Part shown: positions 11,471-23,758 of the stretch, one piece after another
How the letters are laid out: the number at the start of each line of letters is the position of its first letter
Position numbering within the stretch: position 1 is the stretch's first letter
Source: Nosema muscidifuracis
Lineage: Eukaryota; Microsporidia; Nosematidae
Assembly (NCBI GenBank): GCA_028335825.1
Contig: JAIOKI010000027.1
Span: 62,001 to 126,000, forward strand
DNA: 64,000 nt
Direction of reading: 5' to 3'
Program-made: the position numbers and the translations under genes
The notes under the pieces: generated by a model
The model's input: only the letters and a program-made list of their open reading frames with translations
What the model was told of the DNA's origin: nothing
Database searches by the model: none

Positions 11471-13669
11471 GTAAAAAAATCAAGAACAAAAGTTTGAAGA
11501 AAATGTTTAATTAAAACTCAAAATTCATTGATATATTTTCTTTATCATCTTAAACAATATTTTGATAATAAATTTAATTTTGTATTGCTGTCCGTACGAA
11601 CTAAATAGATACTATTTTTTAAAATATTTTATTATCGTTTTTTATGCTAAAATTTACTTCTTTTAGTATTTTTGTGATTAATCCACATTCATTAAAAAAG
11701 TATATTTTAAAGAGAAATTGATTTAGCTTTGTCTATAAAAAAAAGTAAATTCAATCTCTTAAGACTTCATGGAAGTGTCAGTCTTTTCATTTTTCAGATC
11801 TATATATGCATTTGAAGTTTGTTAAAATATCATTAAATTTATGTATTAAATCTAGATTTATAATTGTAAAGGAATATTGAGTGTTTGAAATGAAGATCAT
11901 AAATATGTATCTTTTATGATTTTATATATATTGTAAATTATGCTTATATTTCTACATTCATTGGGACAATATACTCTTGTACAAAGAGAATAAATTATTT
12001 AATACTTCTATGTTTGATTAATTAAATAAATATATACTAAATGTGAGATTGCTTCTGTAATTTGATAAAATTTTAAATTTAATTTACTAAATCAAATTCA
12101 TATATTTAAATATTTGACAATATTATTAATAATATAGAATATATCAATCTAAAAGATATTTAGAAAAATACAATTCTTCTTTATTTCTAGTAATATATCT
12201 TTATAAATTATATAATTTTCTTCTCTACTTTCTATTAAATATTTTATTTTACCTTGATTAGTTTGTCATCATAATGAAACATACAAATAGTTTTATTAAA
12301 CATGAAATAAATGTCAATTGTAAGAATATATGTGTTACTATGATTTATGAAATAATTATTTTTTCTATATATAATATATGAAAGTTAAGTTGTATGATTT
12401 TTATCTAATATCAATGTAAGTGTTTAAAAATAGATAATCATCATTAACTTTGTAATTTTTTAATATCTTATACTTTATTCAAAATTATCTTCATCATGAT
12501 GTAATGTATCATAAATCAATAGGTAAGTAATATTTACTTAGAAGTATCTCTTTGATTACAAATAACCCTGATATGGATCTTCTGTACTAAAAATAAACAG
12601 AATGTAAAAAAAATAAAAAATGTAATATCGGCATGAATTTTATTAATTTATTTCTGACAATATATATTAAAAAGAACAACATATGAAAAAATTTTAAAAA
12701 TCTTTTTTATATGAAAAACTTTGTAGATGAATATTATTTTAATAATATAAGGAAATTAAAATTTTATCAAAATTGACTACAATTCTTTGATACTTGTTAA
12801 ACTTCTTTTATTAGATATAATCAGTAATTTTCTACAATAAGAATAGATAAAAATTTGATTGTATTTTTGTGGCATTAAATACAGGGAGACTTTATGAACT
12901 AAGTAAGTTCTTTAAGATGCTGATCTTTGAAAGCTAAATATGTAGGTTTTAAATTGGTGATTGTTTAGCCTGTGAGTTGAGACTGGTGTCTGTTTATGTT
13001 CTTATACATTGCAGCAAGTTAGATTTTTATAAATATATATGAATTAATTTATAAACAATAAAAGAAACTTATTTATTGAGAAGATTTTTATCACAAAGAT
13101 ATTCTATTGTTTTATAGTTGATTACTATGAAAGTTCATTCATTAGTCATTTAAGAAGTAATCTTGAATATTTTATTTTTCTTATTTGTATTTTTAATTTA
13201 TAAATATATCATCTATTGTATTGCATAACTCATCTTACAATATATTTAATTATATCTGACCCTTGAAATAAAAATTAGCCTCTCATAAACATATAAATAA
13301 TGATTTTTATGTGAAATATCATCCTTAGAAAATAAATGATTTTATTGGATTTTTATATATGAATAATATTTTATATCTATCTATATATTCTCTTAAATCA
13401 TTAACATATATAAACACATAAGAAATTCTAAAATATTTAATTTTATCATTAATATAGTATATGAATCTATAATTTTATGCTATCTTCTTAATATTACAAA
13501 ATTAAGAAGATAATAATTTTTTTATTATTCTCTTGTCTATCTAATTCATATATAAATAATTTACATTTATTTTTTTTTAATCCCAAATAATAAAAATTTA
13601 TTCCTGTTCTGAGAATGGAAACGTTTTATGTCTAGTCAACTGATAACTTATATTTTTAAAAAATTTTAC
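11471..13669. other. Gene-free AT-rich region
   Basis: No gene is supported. A slightly GC-richer patch at 12,870-13,020 has many stops in all frames and is not recognised; it may be a relic of an inserted element. The rest is low-complexity AT sequence. Confidence 0.45.
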
Positions 13670-15450
13670 CCCAATATAATATTAATATATGTATAGAGAA
13701 TTTTAGAAATAGTGCAGGTTTTCCTTCAACAAATTTAAGGAAGGTTCTCAAAACGTAGTAATTCTAAACTACCAAATTTATAAGAAAACTGAATTATAGT
13801 GATTGTTGGAACAAATGCTTAAATATGTCTACTCTGGTTAGGTTTAGCAAATATACAAAAGAAAAGATGAATCAACTTAATATTATTAGAAACTTAAGTG
13901 AAGATGTTTATGTAGAATTATTTTTAGTTGAGATAAATGTATAAATAATGAAATCAGAAAGCTATATATTAAATCATGAGAAATACTAATTATATTTTAG
14001 ATGAACTTAATAACTAAGCATAGAAAATGTATATGTAATAATTAACGATTATTCATAAAGTTATATTAAGGAAATATCTTGAAAGTGAATGTAATTAGTA
14101 CTGATAAAGATTTAGATCATAATTTTTGAAAATAAAATAATGTATACATATAGATATGATAAGTTTATTAGCTTAGAGTACAAATCATTAGAAGTGATTA
14201 AGAAATTGTGTAAATGATAGGAGAAAAAGATATATTACACTACATTACTAAATTATGATTAAAAATGGATATATCACATCAAAATAGTCATGGTTCAATA
14301 ATGTAAGACTAGTGCTCAAAAATAATGAAATAATATTTCGACAAATTGAATAAGCTAATGAAAAAGGATATTTATTTTTTGTTATACATATATAATATAT
14401 TGTAAAGAATATTTTATAGAATTTTTATAACAAGACATACAAGTGGCATAGAAATAGTTATATTTATACATACAGGTGATATAATAAAAAAATTTGATCA
14501 AGCTGGTCTGATTGTGAATAACCCTAAAAATTATATTAAAACAGGTAGAGATCATAATGGCATTATTAAGAGTCTATAGGAGATTAACAAAGAATTATAC
14601 AGATAAATTATATCTTTATAATAAGACGTGTGAAAATAAATTTAAATAAATTAAAGGTTTAAAAAGATATTTCATATTCTAATAAAGACCTAAGAGTAGT
14701 ATTAAGTCATATGTTAGATAATGAAGATACAAGCAATAAAATTAAATCACTCATTTACACAAAAAAATGTTATGTGTATTGCTGAAAATTTCTAATATTT
14801 TTTCTGAGGATAGATTTTATTGATCATGTGTCTTAGAAGCATTAACAGAATAATCACATGTCATGATTTCAATGAAATTTATCTGTAGAATCAAAAACGA
14901 AATATCACATGTTGATGTTTTCTCAAGTTTGATGAATAATGAACATAAAGTGAAACTTGGAAATGTAGATTATATTGAAATTTTTTAAGATCTTATGGTG
15001 AGTTAGTTTATAGAATTATAAAGCCAACATCTGAATAAATTTAGAAGTGACTAGAAAAATTCCTTATGTGCAAGAAGTATAGCATATTAAAAAATAATGG
15101 ATTTAGATATTTTCGTGAATTAAGCTAGGTGACAATCTAGATTTTTATTCATTGGTTTATATAAGAAGTAAATCATTTTACAATTAGTACAATAGACAGA
15201 TGAATTTAGATAATATTGACTAAATACATAGAAAATCTATTGTTCAAACCTTTATCTTAGACTTTAAAAATTAGAAACTGTATTTTAGAATAGGAAATAA
15301 TATCATACTACTTCTTTGTATCATTATAATTCTAATATGAAATATATTGATAAATATTATTAATATTAGATTAGATAATGTAATAAAAGTAGAAATGTAG
15401 GGAAGATTTTTTTCACTAATTTAAAAAGATTTAATATGCATTAAATATAA
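13670..15450 (+). pseudogene. Decayed plus-strand coding region, family unknown
   Basis: A purine-rich stretch of about 1.7 kb carries many open pieces of 20-45 codons on the plus strand, broken by stops and frame changes. It begins just after TTTTACCCC at about 13,670, which looks like a surviving start-proximal C-run of the type seen at intact genes in this window. Composition and length fit a gene of about 500-600 codons that has decayed. I could not match the pieces convincingly to family A, family B or the 9,014 gene. Confidence 0.4.
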
Positions 15451-15599
15451 ACTTTATTAAGGTAAATGACGATCTAGATTTGTGAATGTATTGTTATTTT
15501 AAGTTTCGATATATTTGTTAAAAATAGATTACTCATCAAGATTGATTTATACCTCTTAATTTCAAGTGTTGTGATATGATCTTGTCATCGTACAATATT

Positions 15600-15900
15600 T
15601 TTACTATAATCATTAAAGCTTATCATCAAATGTTTGAATTCTATAGAATTTGATGTTAAGATATTAAAGTTCATCTCGATTAGAGCATATATAATTTTTT
15701 AATCAAATAACACTACTAATAGATATATTAATGATAATATTTTACCTTATAAATGTCTATTTATTGTTAATTAGATTTTTACTCTATATTATAATAATGT
15801 AAAATTATTATAAATGAAATATTACGTATCTCTAACATGACAAGTCAAGGTGTATAAAATATTTTATATAGTTTAGTATATATGCTATTTATTTATTCAC
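15600..15900 (+). pseudogene. C-terminal relic of a 9,014-type gene
   Basis: At about 15,786-15,870 the plus strand encodes YYNNV followed a little later by ISNMTSQGV and, after a stop, NIL. The intact gene at 9,014-10,348 ends CYNNVTIKFMSNMTMQGVIKIL, so the order and spacing match. The preceding 150-200 bases are degraded but purine-rich and may belong to the same copy. This shows the 444-aa gene has, or had, a second local copy about 5.5 kb downstream. Confidence 0.6.
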
Positions 15901-18809
15901 ATTATATCTTAATAATTTTTATCCACCCTCACTTTATAATATCATAAATTAATCATTCGTTTAATTGAGTTTTATAATCATAGATTTCACAAAAGTTAAA
16001 TATTCACCTTTTTTACTTTAATTTACTAAGGTTATTCTTCCTTAGAAGTATTTTCTCTAATATAGACATTTAATTAGATTTATGACATGGAATGATTAAA
16101 TGTTTTATTTATATGTGAGACGTAATCTGACATCTTCTAATTATTTTCTTACAGAATCTTAAATACAATATTGGTCATGTAAGTTTGTAAATATAATTAT
16201 TTTCACTTCATATATCTGTAATTATATATTTTTCATCATGCATATATTTGTGTTTATTAATTGTTAATATAATTGTAAATTTAATGGACTTGTTTGGTAT
16301 ATTAAATGATAATAAATATAAAAGTATGTATTTTCTTTTTTATGTTTATATTTGAACTAATATTAAATTGTACAATTATCTCAATCCATGTCAGATTAAT
16401 TTTATCTTCTTATTAGTCTTTTGAGTATAACATGCATATTTCTTATTCACTCATAATTTAATTTTTCATCATTTCTATTACATTTAATTTGACTCATAAA
16501 GCCCTTGAATCTTCATTGAATATATCAATTCAAAGAATGATGCTTTTTTGATATTATTTAATGGTTTTGTATTATTTTTAATATCAATTAAATATAACTA
16601 AGATTCATCATATATCTACACATTGTAATTTTTAATATCTTAGATGCCTAATTTGTTATCAATTTAAAAAATAGATTTTTAATTTTTTAGTTAAACATTG
16701 ATTTGTTTGTATCTTAGTATGCTTACATCAATTTAAATAAAAATCTATATAGGTCTTTATCATATAGACACTAACCTATACACATAAAAAAATGATTTGT
16801 ATATCACAATATCAAAACCCTAAATCTCTAAAAGAATCTTGAATCTATTGACATTTTTATTTCTGTCAGTGGGGTGTAATCGTATATTATACAGATCATC
16901 TTTAAAATTATAAACTATTCTCATAATATTAGGTAATATATTTATATAACCATAAAGAAATTATTTAAGATGAAAATATTTATGTTTCTTTAAATGACTT
17001 ATTTTATTCAGCCATGTAGCTTTTAAATGATAATTAAATATTTCATTAGTCTTTTTATTTCATATTTATATGTTCTTAATATTTTTTAACACATAAAATA
17101 TTTAATGATTCTACGATATTTTTGATAAAAAATCATGTTTCTGTAACCTTCATAATTTTATTCTTTTACATGATATTATTTCTTCTGTGTTTATCTTAAA
17201 ATTATATAAATCTCTTTTTTTGATTCTTAACAGCACATATTATTTTTTATGTTCGACTATATGAAGATTTTTGGCATTATAAAAATCAATTAATTTACCA
17301 TGAGAGGAAATCTTTAAATATGAGATGATAATTATATATAAATACTTCTGATAAGTTATTTGAATATTGTGCTTATTGATTCAATTGACTAATCGAATGC
17401 TATAATTTAACATTTAATACAGCTATAATAATCACTCATATTTAATTTTTATTAACTCTATAAATTCAAATTACGTCTTTTATATATAGCTATTCCTTAT
17501 AGGTGTACTACATTCTATCATCTAGAGAGTGTTAATTGAATATATCATTCATTTATAACTTATTAGGAAAAAATATCAGAATCTTTTTAAAGATTTTATA
17601 TGATGTTAATTAAAATTAAACGTATAATTTTATTTTAACTTGTAAACATATAATGACAAACTATCTAACTTAAAAGTGGTATATTTTAACTATTTCAATG
17701 ATGTATTGAATAAGAAATTTTAGATTTTAAAACACTAATCTTTTCATGAGGATATATACAAAATCATTAGAAAACTAGTAATATGAAGAGAACAAAATAT
17801 ATTTATTTGGAAATACGAGAAATGATATTTTGAGTAAAAAGAATAGCTAAATATTATATATTTAAGATAGGATTATGAATTATGATCATAAGAACTAATA
17901 ACGAGATAAATATTAATATTATCTAATTAAACTATTTATCAGGTTATTTTACTATACATCTTAAAAGTCAATATAAAATATAAAAAAGATGATTTTTTTT
18001 AGAACTTTAATAATTTTCTAATAAAATGATAACCTGTTTTAGTTTCCATAACTTTTCTATACATAAATATATTTTTTATAAATTTCTTAAATCTTTATTT
18101 AGATGTACATGTCTATTTATACAGATCATTAATATTTTGACTCAGTATTTATTTATTCATGTCATGATTTATGAATTTTTTGATAGATGAGATATTGAAC
18201 ATCACATATTATTAATGTCAATTATTTTCATTATTTTGTAATATTTTAATAGTTCAATGAATATGTAAAATGATTAACAAAAGATGAAATAATACAGTTT
18301 AATATAAATTCTTAGATATATTAAGCATATAATATTATCCTTTAAATAAAAATAAAATTAGTATCATTTATTATAAGCATATTCTATTCTTCACTTCTTT
18401 TATCTCCTATATTTACACAACTAGTTGATAGAAATATGAGTAAAGTATCTTTAAGAAACATTTAATGTTAAAATCTATGAGATTATACAAGGTTTTTTTG
18501 ATATAACAGAAAATGATTATATACTTATTTATAGGAAAATATCATAGACTAGTTATTTGTATGGAATAATTGTAGATTTAAGTAAATTACTTATCTAGAT
18601 GATATGCATTTATACTCAATTTTTATTATCTTAATTGATGGAAGTAGTCAATGATACTCTAAAGATTTTAGATATGATATAAGAAACAACAAGATTGCGC
18701 TTGCAAGAAGATAATATAAAGATTCTTTCTATATAAATTATTTTATAAGTATATCTTTTTTTATCAATATGTAATTTTTGGGGACTGATACGTCTATAAA
18801 GAAACAAAG
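15901..18809. other. Gene-free AT-rich region
   Basis: No intact gene. From about 16,000 to 17,300 the plus strand is pyrimidine-rich with short minus-strand open scraps, which suggests old minus-strand coding sequence, but no family is recognisable. A 60-codon minus-strand frame at 18,631-18,813 has no start signal and runs into the LTR below, so I do not call it. Confidence 0.45.
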
Positions 18810-18926
18810 TCAATTACTTGGATCAGTTTAAGTTTTCTTGCTGATTTGATTTATCAGTCCAAATAATTATAAAAAGGAACCCCAGAAGAATAAATATGTT
18901 TTTCAGCAACAATTCTTCATACAACA
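18810..18926 (+). mobile_element. Solo LTR, older copy
   Basis: A stretch of about 117 bases that shares landmarks, in the same order, with the solo LTR at 33,224-33,334: an ACTTGG block near the left end, a GGAACCCC block in the right half, and the right end ATTCTTC(A/G)TACAACA. It is flanked on both sides by CAAAG (18,805-18,809 and 18,927-18,931), the 5-base target duplication expected of an LTR retrotransposon. The left boundary is less certain than the right. No internal region is attached. It is more diverged than the other copy and so probably older. Family (Ty3/Gypsy-type is usual in microsporidia) is inferred. Confidence 0.5.
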
Positions 18927-19190
18927 CAAAGGAAAAAAATAAGAAAAAGAATATATTTGTATTTTATTTTCTACAAGATATAAATATTTTCTGTAATAAC
19001 TCAATTAACTACCATCAATACTTTTTTTAGATATGAAAAAATGTTAGATTTAATCCAATAATTCATATTGCTCACTATTTAATTTTTGGTTTTAGAGCAT
19101 AAAAAAATAAATACAAAATATTAGTATATGTCAACAATTACTAAATAATGTATTTTTATTTAATAAATAGTTAAAAATAAAATAAATTGT
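18927..19190. other. Spacer between solo LTR and family A gene
   Basis: AT-rich, nothing recognised. It includes the 3' flank of the minus-strand gene that ends at 19,191. Confidence 0.4.
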
Positions 19191-20849
19191 TTAATTAATA
19201 TTTTTTTTATGATCATCTAACAATTTATAAATATCATCATAAATAACTTCAGTCTGACTATTGGAATTTTTATAAATAATTAAATTACATAATTCTGATT
19301 CAATATCTTTGTGTATTATCGAATAAATATCACATGCATGTGTAGAGTTTTTTCCATTTAGAAAAATCTTAGCAAGAAATTCATTTATGCAAAGAATAAT
19401 GTGATCAAAAGTATTCTTTGATTTTTTTTCTACACTTTCGATGAATTTAAATAGCATCAATGTATCATTAGAAAGATTATTGCTATATTTTCTTTTCTTA
19501 TACATATCACACATTTCAAAATACATTAATAGATCAAAAAAGACACTTGAAATATTATCATGGTTATAACTAATTTCATCAATGATAAAATGAGAAAGTT
19601 TTTCGTAATATTCAGATTCAGAATTATCATTTTCTTTTCTCAATCTTAAATTAACGTAATCAAAGTTTATATTATTATCACATTTTTCAACTAAACCTAA
19701 GGTGAATAGAATTTCATACATTATCAAATTTCTAGCTTTTCCTTTATTATATAGAATACTTATTAAAATATCCTTGTATAAATTACTATCTTTTATAAGA
19801 TAAAAAAATCTTAAAATACTTTCAATATTTTCTACGCTGCTATTTTGACAAGTTTTGAAAAAATTCTTTATTTCTGCAAGAACATTTTTATTGATACATT
19901 TATTCTTTTTGAAATAAGAACGCCACTTAAAAAATATTTTATCATTAAATAATCCCACTTGTTGATTTTGAAGTCTTTTTTTACTAGAGTTAAATAAAGA
20001 TTTAAAATGGTTTAAAATATTATTTTGAACAAACAAGCTTTTTTCATTAGATCTAGTTATTTTTCTGCAGTTATCAAATTTTCTTGCTCTTAATTCAACT
20101 GTATTATCTTTCCTATCGATATAAATACGGGAAATATTTATTAATGATAACAATCGTAATATTTCGTTTAATTCTTCTCCCCTATAATTACCATAATTTT
20201 TGATATGATACTCTAGATATTTTTTGTAATTAAATTCATTCATGTCTATATTGTATATATATCTATTTTTATTATCTGAGATTAAACTAAAATTAAATTC
20301 AAGATGATCACAACACTTTAAATATCTTAGATTAGAACAAGATTTTCTATTATTGTCTGACTTTTTTAAAGATGGATTATTTTTCACGTATTTATTATAT
20401 ACTAAGTATGACTTAGTATCTACATCATCATTAATATAACGAGAATAATCTGAAAGATTTTTCATTAAATTAGAGATTATATCTGCATATTTATTAGTTT
20501 CGTCATTTTTTACAATATAAAAGGACTTATTTTTATCTGAAAATCTGTATACAATTTCAATAAATTTTTTTTTCAATTCATCTTTAAAATCAAAATTATC
20601 ATCTAGATACTTATTTAAGCTAATAGTAATTTCTTTTGTAAATTCTCCTAATGTATCGTATCTTGTGATAACAATCCGTGATTTACGGATCTTTATTACA
20701 TGCATTGGATGATTACAGTCTTTGCTTATAAATACAAAATCTCCTGAATCAGTTTTCTCCGAAATTATTTTAGATAAATCTTCTCGTATTTTTTTTGCAA
20801 AATTAGATGTAGCAATTGATATTAAATATAGTAAAGCAAAAAATTTCAT
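19191..20849 (-). CDS. Secreted 552-aa protein, large secreted family A
   Basis: Function unknown. I place the start at the ATG at 20,849, not at the open TTG codon 21 bases upstream, because TTTACCCCATC lies directly before this ATG, as at other genes here. The protein then begins with a clean signal peptide (MKFFALLYLISIATSNFA). Residues 20-100 align with the genes at 4,904 and 43,993 through SGDFVFISKD, I-x-I-x-x-S-x-IVITRYD and YLDDNFDFKDEL. The middle (about residues 150-180) carries a cluster of cysteines (SCSNLRYLKCC) that is absent from the 4,904 copy. The C-terminal half is helical and charged with no membrane segment. It lies alone between two gene-free stretches. A secreted role towards host or spore surface is inference. 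Confidence 0.8.
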   Translation of the reverse strand: MKFFALLYLISIATSNFAKKIREDLSKIISEKTDSGDFVFISKDCNHPMHVIKIRKSRIVITRYDTLGEFTKEITISLNKYLDDNFDFKDELKKKFIEIVYRFSDKNKSFYIVKNDETNKYADIISNLMKNLSDYSRYINDDVDTKSYLVYNKYVKNNPSLKKSDNNRKSCSNLRYLKCCDHLEFNFSLISDNKNRYIYNIDMNEFNYKKYLEYHIKNYGNYRGEELNEILRLLSLINISRIYIDRKDNTVELRARKFDNCRKITRSNEKSLFVQNNILNHFKSLFNSSKKRLQNQQVGLFNDKIFFKWRSYFKKNKCINKNVLAEIKNFFKTCQNSSVENIESILRFFYLIKDSNLYKDILISILYNKGKARNLIMYEILFTLGLVEKCDNNINFDYVNLRLRKENDNSESEYYEKLSHFIIDEISYNHDNISSVFFDLLMYFEMCDMYKKRKYSNNLSNDTLMLFKFIESVEKKSKNTFDHIILCINEFLAKIFLNGKNSTHACDIYSIIHKDIESELCNLIIYKNSNSQTEVIYDDIYKLLDDHKKNIN

Positions 20850-20860
20850 GATGGGGTAAA
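20850..20860 (-). promoter_or_regulatory. C-run start signal that fixes the start of the 552-aa gene
   Basis: On the minus strand, TTTACCCCATC lies immediately before the ATG. The run of four C (20,853-20,856) matches the short C-run seen before at least ten other starts in the window. It would lie inside the coding sequence if the upstream TTG were used. Confidence 0.55.
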
Positions 20861-21168
20861 AAAATTTCAAATTTATATTTTTACAAATAAATTAATTTTT
20901 GTTTAATTTAAAATTGACAAATAAAAAATCATTGATGTGTTAAAAATAAAGAAATAAAGATATAGTATTATATCCACATGTATTTTTATTTATATTTTAA
21001 TTTATCAATTAATTAGTTATTTCTTAATAATTAACTGATAAAATAATATTACTATTTATTCAATTTATCAAGGATAATATTATAAATAGCATAAGAAAAT
21101 ATAACCCATTCCATCTAAGAGCAATCAAGAGAATAAACATTTATTTAAAACTATTTATAAACAAAGCT

Positions 21169-21272
21169 TGTAAAGGAAAGCCAGCGAACGATGTATTAGT
21201 TCTTTAAAATATTACTTTAGAACAGACCGCATTTCTGGGCAGCACTCCAAAAGAATTCTAATTTTTGTATTA
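21169..21272 (+). ncRNA. Candidate small structured RNA, type unknown
   Basis: A GC-richer island within otherwise AT-rich DNA with no open frame. It contains nested complementary arms on the plus strand: GGA (about 21,174) with TCC (about 21,246), CCAG (21,181-21,184) with CTGG (21,235-21,238), and GTTC-T-TAAA with TTTA-GAAC (21,199-21,223) around a 7-base loop. The internal loop between the second and third helices is asymmetric, as in an H/ACA hairpin. A run of five T follows at about 21,262, which could end an RNA polymerase III transcript. ACTT...AGACCGC...CTGGG recalls the 3' half of 5S rRNA, but the 5' half does not fit. Not identified; it could also be a chance or relic sequence. Confidence 0.25.
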
Positions 21273-22243
21273 AAATTGAATAATTTTTAATTTAAAAACT
21301 ATAAGAATATATTTTTGAAATATTTTATTGTAGTTAGAAAATAATAAATTTATCATAATTAATATAATATTTTATTTTTATGTAATTGTTGTGTAATTTT
21401 AATTTACAAATAAAAATTTATCATTTAAATTAAAATATATCAAACATTTGTTAATGTCAGGCAAAGAGATAATAATTTTCTATGTGTCATCAGAATTCTG
21501 ATGATTAAATAAATTAAATTTTATAAATTCAAGATGTATGATTGATAATAATAAATTAAAAATTACGTATTTAAATTCTGAGTTTTTAATTTATAATTTG
21601 AGACAATACAGATAATCCAATAAATTATACAACAATATTGATTGATAATTTAAATACTTTATTATTGTTAGAAGAGTAGAATTTCATCTTTTATTTATAG
21701 TTGATTATACATAGATAACTTTATTGTTTCTAAATATTGTACTACTATTAAACATAATTTAATATGAAGTGAGTAATTTTAAAAATATAATTTTGTAACT
21801 TAAATTAATATTTCACATTTCTAAAACATTACCACCCAAAGTTACAAATTCAAGACTTAATAGTTATGAAGATTATGCACATAAATGTTACGTTATACCA
21901 GGACTTAACAAAAAAAATTGAATGATTCTTCTATAATTTGTATATAATAAAACTTTTTGTTATCATCTTACGAAAAGCCACGTGATCATAACAAAATTTA
22001 TAAATATAATAATATAACTTAACAAAATATTTTTTGTATTTGCTTGTAAAGAAAATCATTTAAATGTTTCTTTTTCTTAATGCTCTAAACTTATTATGAG
22101 CTACTTACACATGAATTCTGTTGATGCAGAATTTATTAATTATTCTATATAATATAATTACTTAGTCCTAAATGTCATTCTAACTGATTTCTAAGAATAC
22201 TTGTTATTATACCAGACTTTATTTTAAACATACCTTTAAATCA

Positions 22244-23010
22244 CTACTGTACAGGAACTATACATTCTTTGTTAATATTTTCAGTAATTTTCCAAAACAT
22301 TAAATAAATTACCCCTTTTTTATAAATTTCTATTGGATAAACAACATAAAGGAAATGAAATCTTAGACATACATATATTATTACATCTATATACAAAGGG
22401 GACAATGTACCAATAGAAAAATTTATTGTCAATTCTTCAATTTATATCGTAATGCAATAGCTACCATTTTTGATGTTGACTTATTATATCAAGTGGTGAG
22501 TATATTTGTACTACTGAATTTACTGATTTATTAAATTGTAAATGAAGAGCAATACTTGCTGATTCATTATTTGTATAAGCTACATTATAGGCTTGTTTAT
22601 GGCACAATGACAAGAATTGTATTATTTTATACTGTAAAAGTCTCTATTTATTAATTGAAGTCTGATTGTATGCCATTTACTGTTATCTTAGATTAAGATA
22701 ATTTTGATATTACTGAATTAAACTCACCAGATGGCATAAGCTTCATCTTATTTGTGGATAAAAGATAGTCGTTGTTTGTGATATAGAATATTTATGAAGG
22801 TTTTCTTCAAGTAGTTTCTATTAGTACATATCATACCTGGATATTATAAATGACATAGCTTTCTTATGATCTATTGTTTTCTATTTTATAAAACTTATTT
22901 TAATGTCTTTAGTCTAGAAATCATTTAGTAGATTTTGAAGAAGTCTATCATTTGCTTAGATATGGGTTTTTTCACTTTGGACAAGCTATATGGTTAGACA
23001 TTGTTATTAA
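22244..23010 (-). pseudogene. Decayed minus-strand coding segment, unknown
   Basis: A GC-richer stretch. Its 3' part is open for 62 codons on the minus strand (22,244-22,432). The peptide is hydrophobic and aromatic and ends KECIVPVQ. Upstream on the same strand are further open pieces interrupted by stops up to about 23,010. No start signal precedes the open part. It looks like the tail of a broken gene or mobile element rather than a short gene. Not recognised. Confidence 0.3.
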
Positions 23011-23370
23011 TTGAAATAATAGAGGAAGAAGTGCAAAAAATATAATGATTTGTTTATTTATATAATTAAAGAGGAACATTAATTTTAAGATAGTATTTTA
23101 TGTATCTAAATATCTATCTTTTGATTATTTAAAATTTTATCTTTTAATAGGTATAATATAATAAATTTATAAACCAACTAATTAATAAATTAACTTAAAA
23201 CGATTTTACAGAAGAAGGCAAAGATAATCTTATAAATATATATAAATTTAATCTATGACTAATTTATATAAGCACTTATTTATATTAAACTGACAAATTA
23301 AATTTATATCATTAAACAGTTAAATAGAATTTATTGTATACAAACTATTTTATTTATACTGATATAGAAA

Positions 23371-23374
23371 CCCC
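23371..23374 (+). promoter_or_regulatory. C-run upstream of the Cys-rich secreted gene
   Basis: CCCC lies 36 bases before the ATG at 23,411, within GAAACCCCTTTAAAGG. It is further from the start than at other genes here, so its role is less certain. Confidence 0.3.
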
Positions 23375-23410
23375 TTTAAAGGTATTTAAAGAATTTTATT
23401 ACAATATTTT

Positions 23411-23758
23411 ATGTATTCTTCCGTCTTGATTCTCTTAGTATCAAGTATCTTTACAAGACAATCAGATATGTGTAATATAAATAAATCTCATGATTGTTGT
23501 AAAGATAAATATGATGATAAATGCTGTATAGATGTGTGTAAAGAAAGATTAGAACATAAAAATTCAGACTCAATGTTTAGTTGTGATAATGACAAGCCAT
23601 GTTGCAGTCATAATATGTGTAATGAAAGGGTAAAGAATACCTGTACTGAAGAAGATTATGAAAATATAGTAGACGAAGTAGATCTTATTGCAAGAGAAGT
23701 ATGTAGATTGTCAGTCAGGATATCTAAAATAGCTTCAAGGATAGAGAAATGCAAATAA
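23411..23758 (+). CDS. Small secreted Cys-rich protein, 115 aa
   Basis: Function unknown. A signal peptide is likely (MYSSVLILLVSSIFTRQS), and the mature part of about 97 residues contains 13 cysteines, including CC pairs in the KSHDCCKD, DDKCC and KPCCSH contexts. The first 65 mature residues hold most of the cysteines and are charged. The last 38 residues (from TEEDYENI) look like an amphipathic helix bearing two cysteines. Such a small disulphide-rich exported protein is typical of effectors and spore-surface proteins, but that is inference. It is the only gene between about 20,850 and 25,070 and has no paralogue in the window. The ATG at 23,411 gives the only good signal peptide, so the start is well supported. 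Confidence 0.75.
   Translation: MYSSVLILLVSSIFTRQSDMCNINKSHDCCKDKYDDKCCIDVCKERLEHKNSDSMFSCDNDKPCCSHNMCNERVKNTCTEEDYENIVDEVDLIAREVCRLSVRISKIASRIEKCK

Larger units (their letters stand above)
20850..22243. other. Intergenic, AT-rich, with one structured-looking patch
   Basis: Apart from the candidate RNA at 21,169-21,272 I see nothing here. No open frame worth calling on either strand. Confidence 0.45.

Noticed and set aside
21100-21272. 5S rRNA gene
   Set aside because: ACTT...AGACCGC...CTGGG fits the 3' half loosely, but the 5' half, the terminal helix and the spacing do not; kept only as an unidentified RNA candidate.
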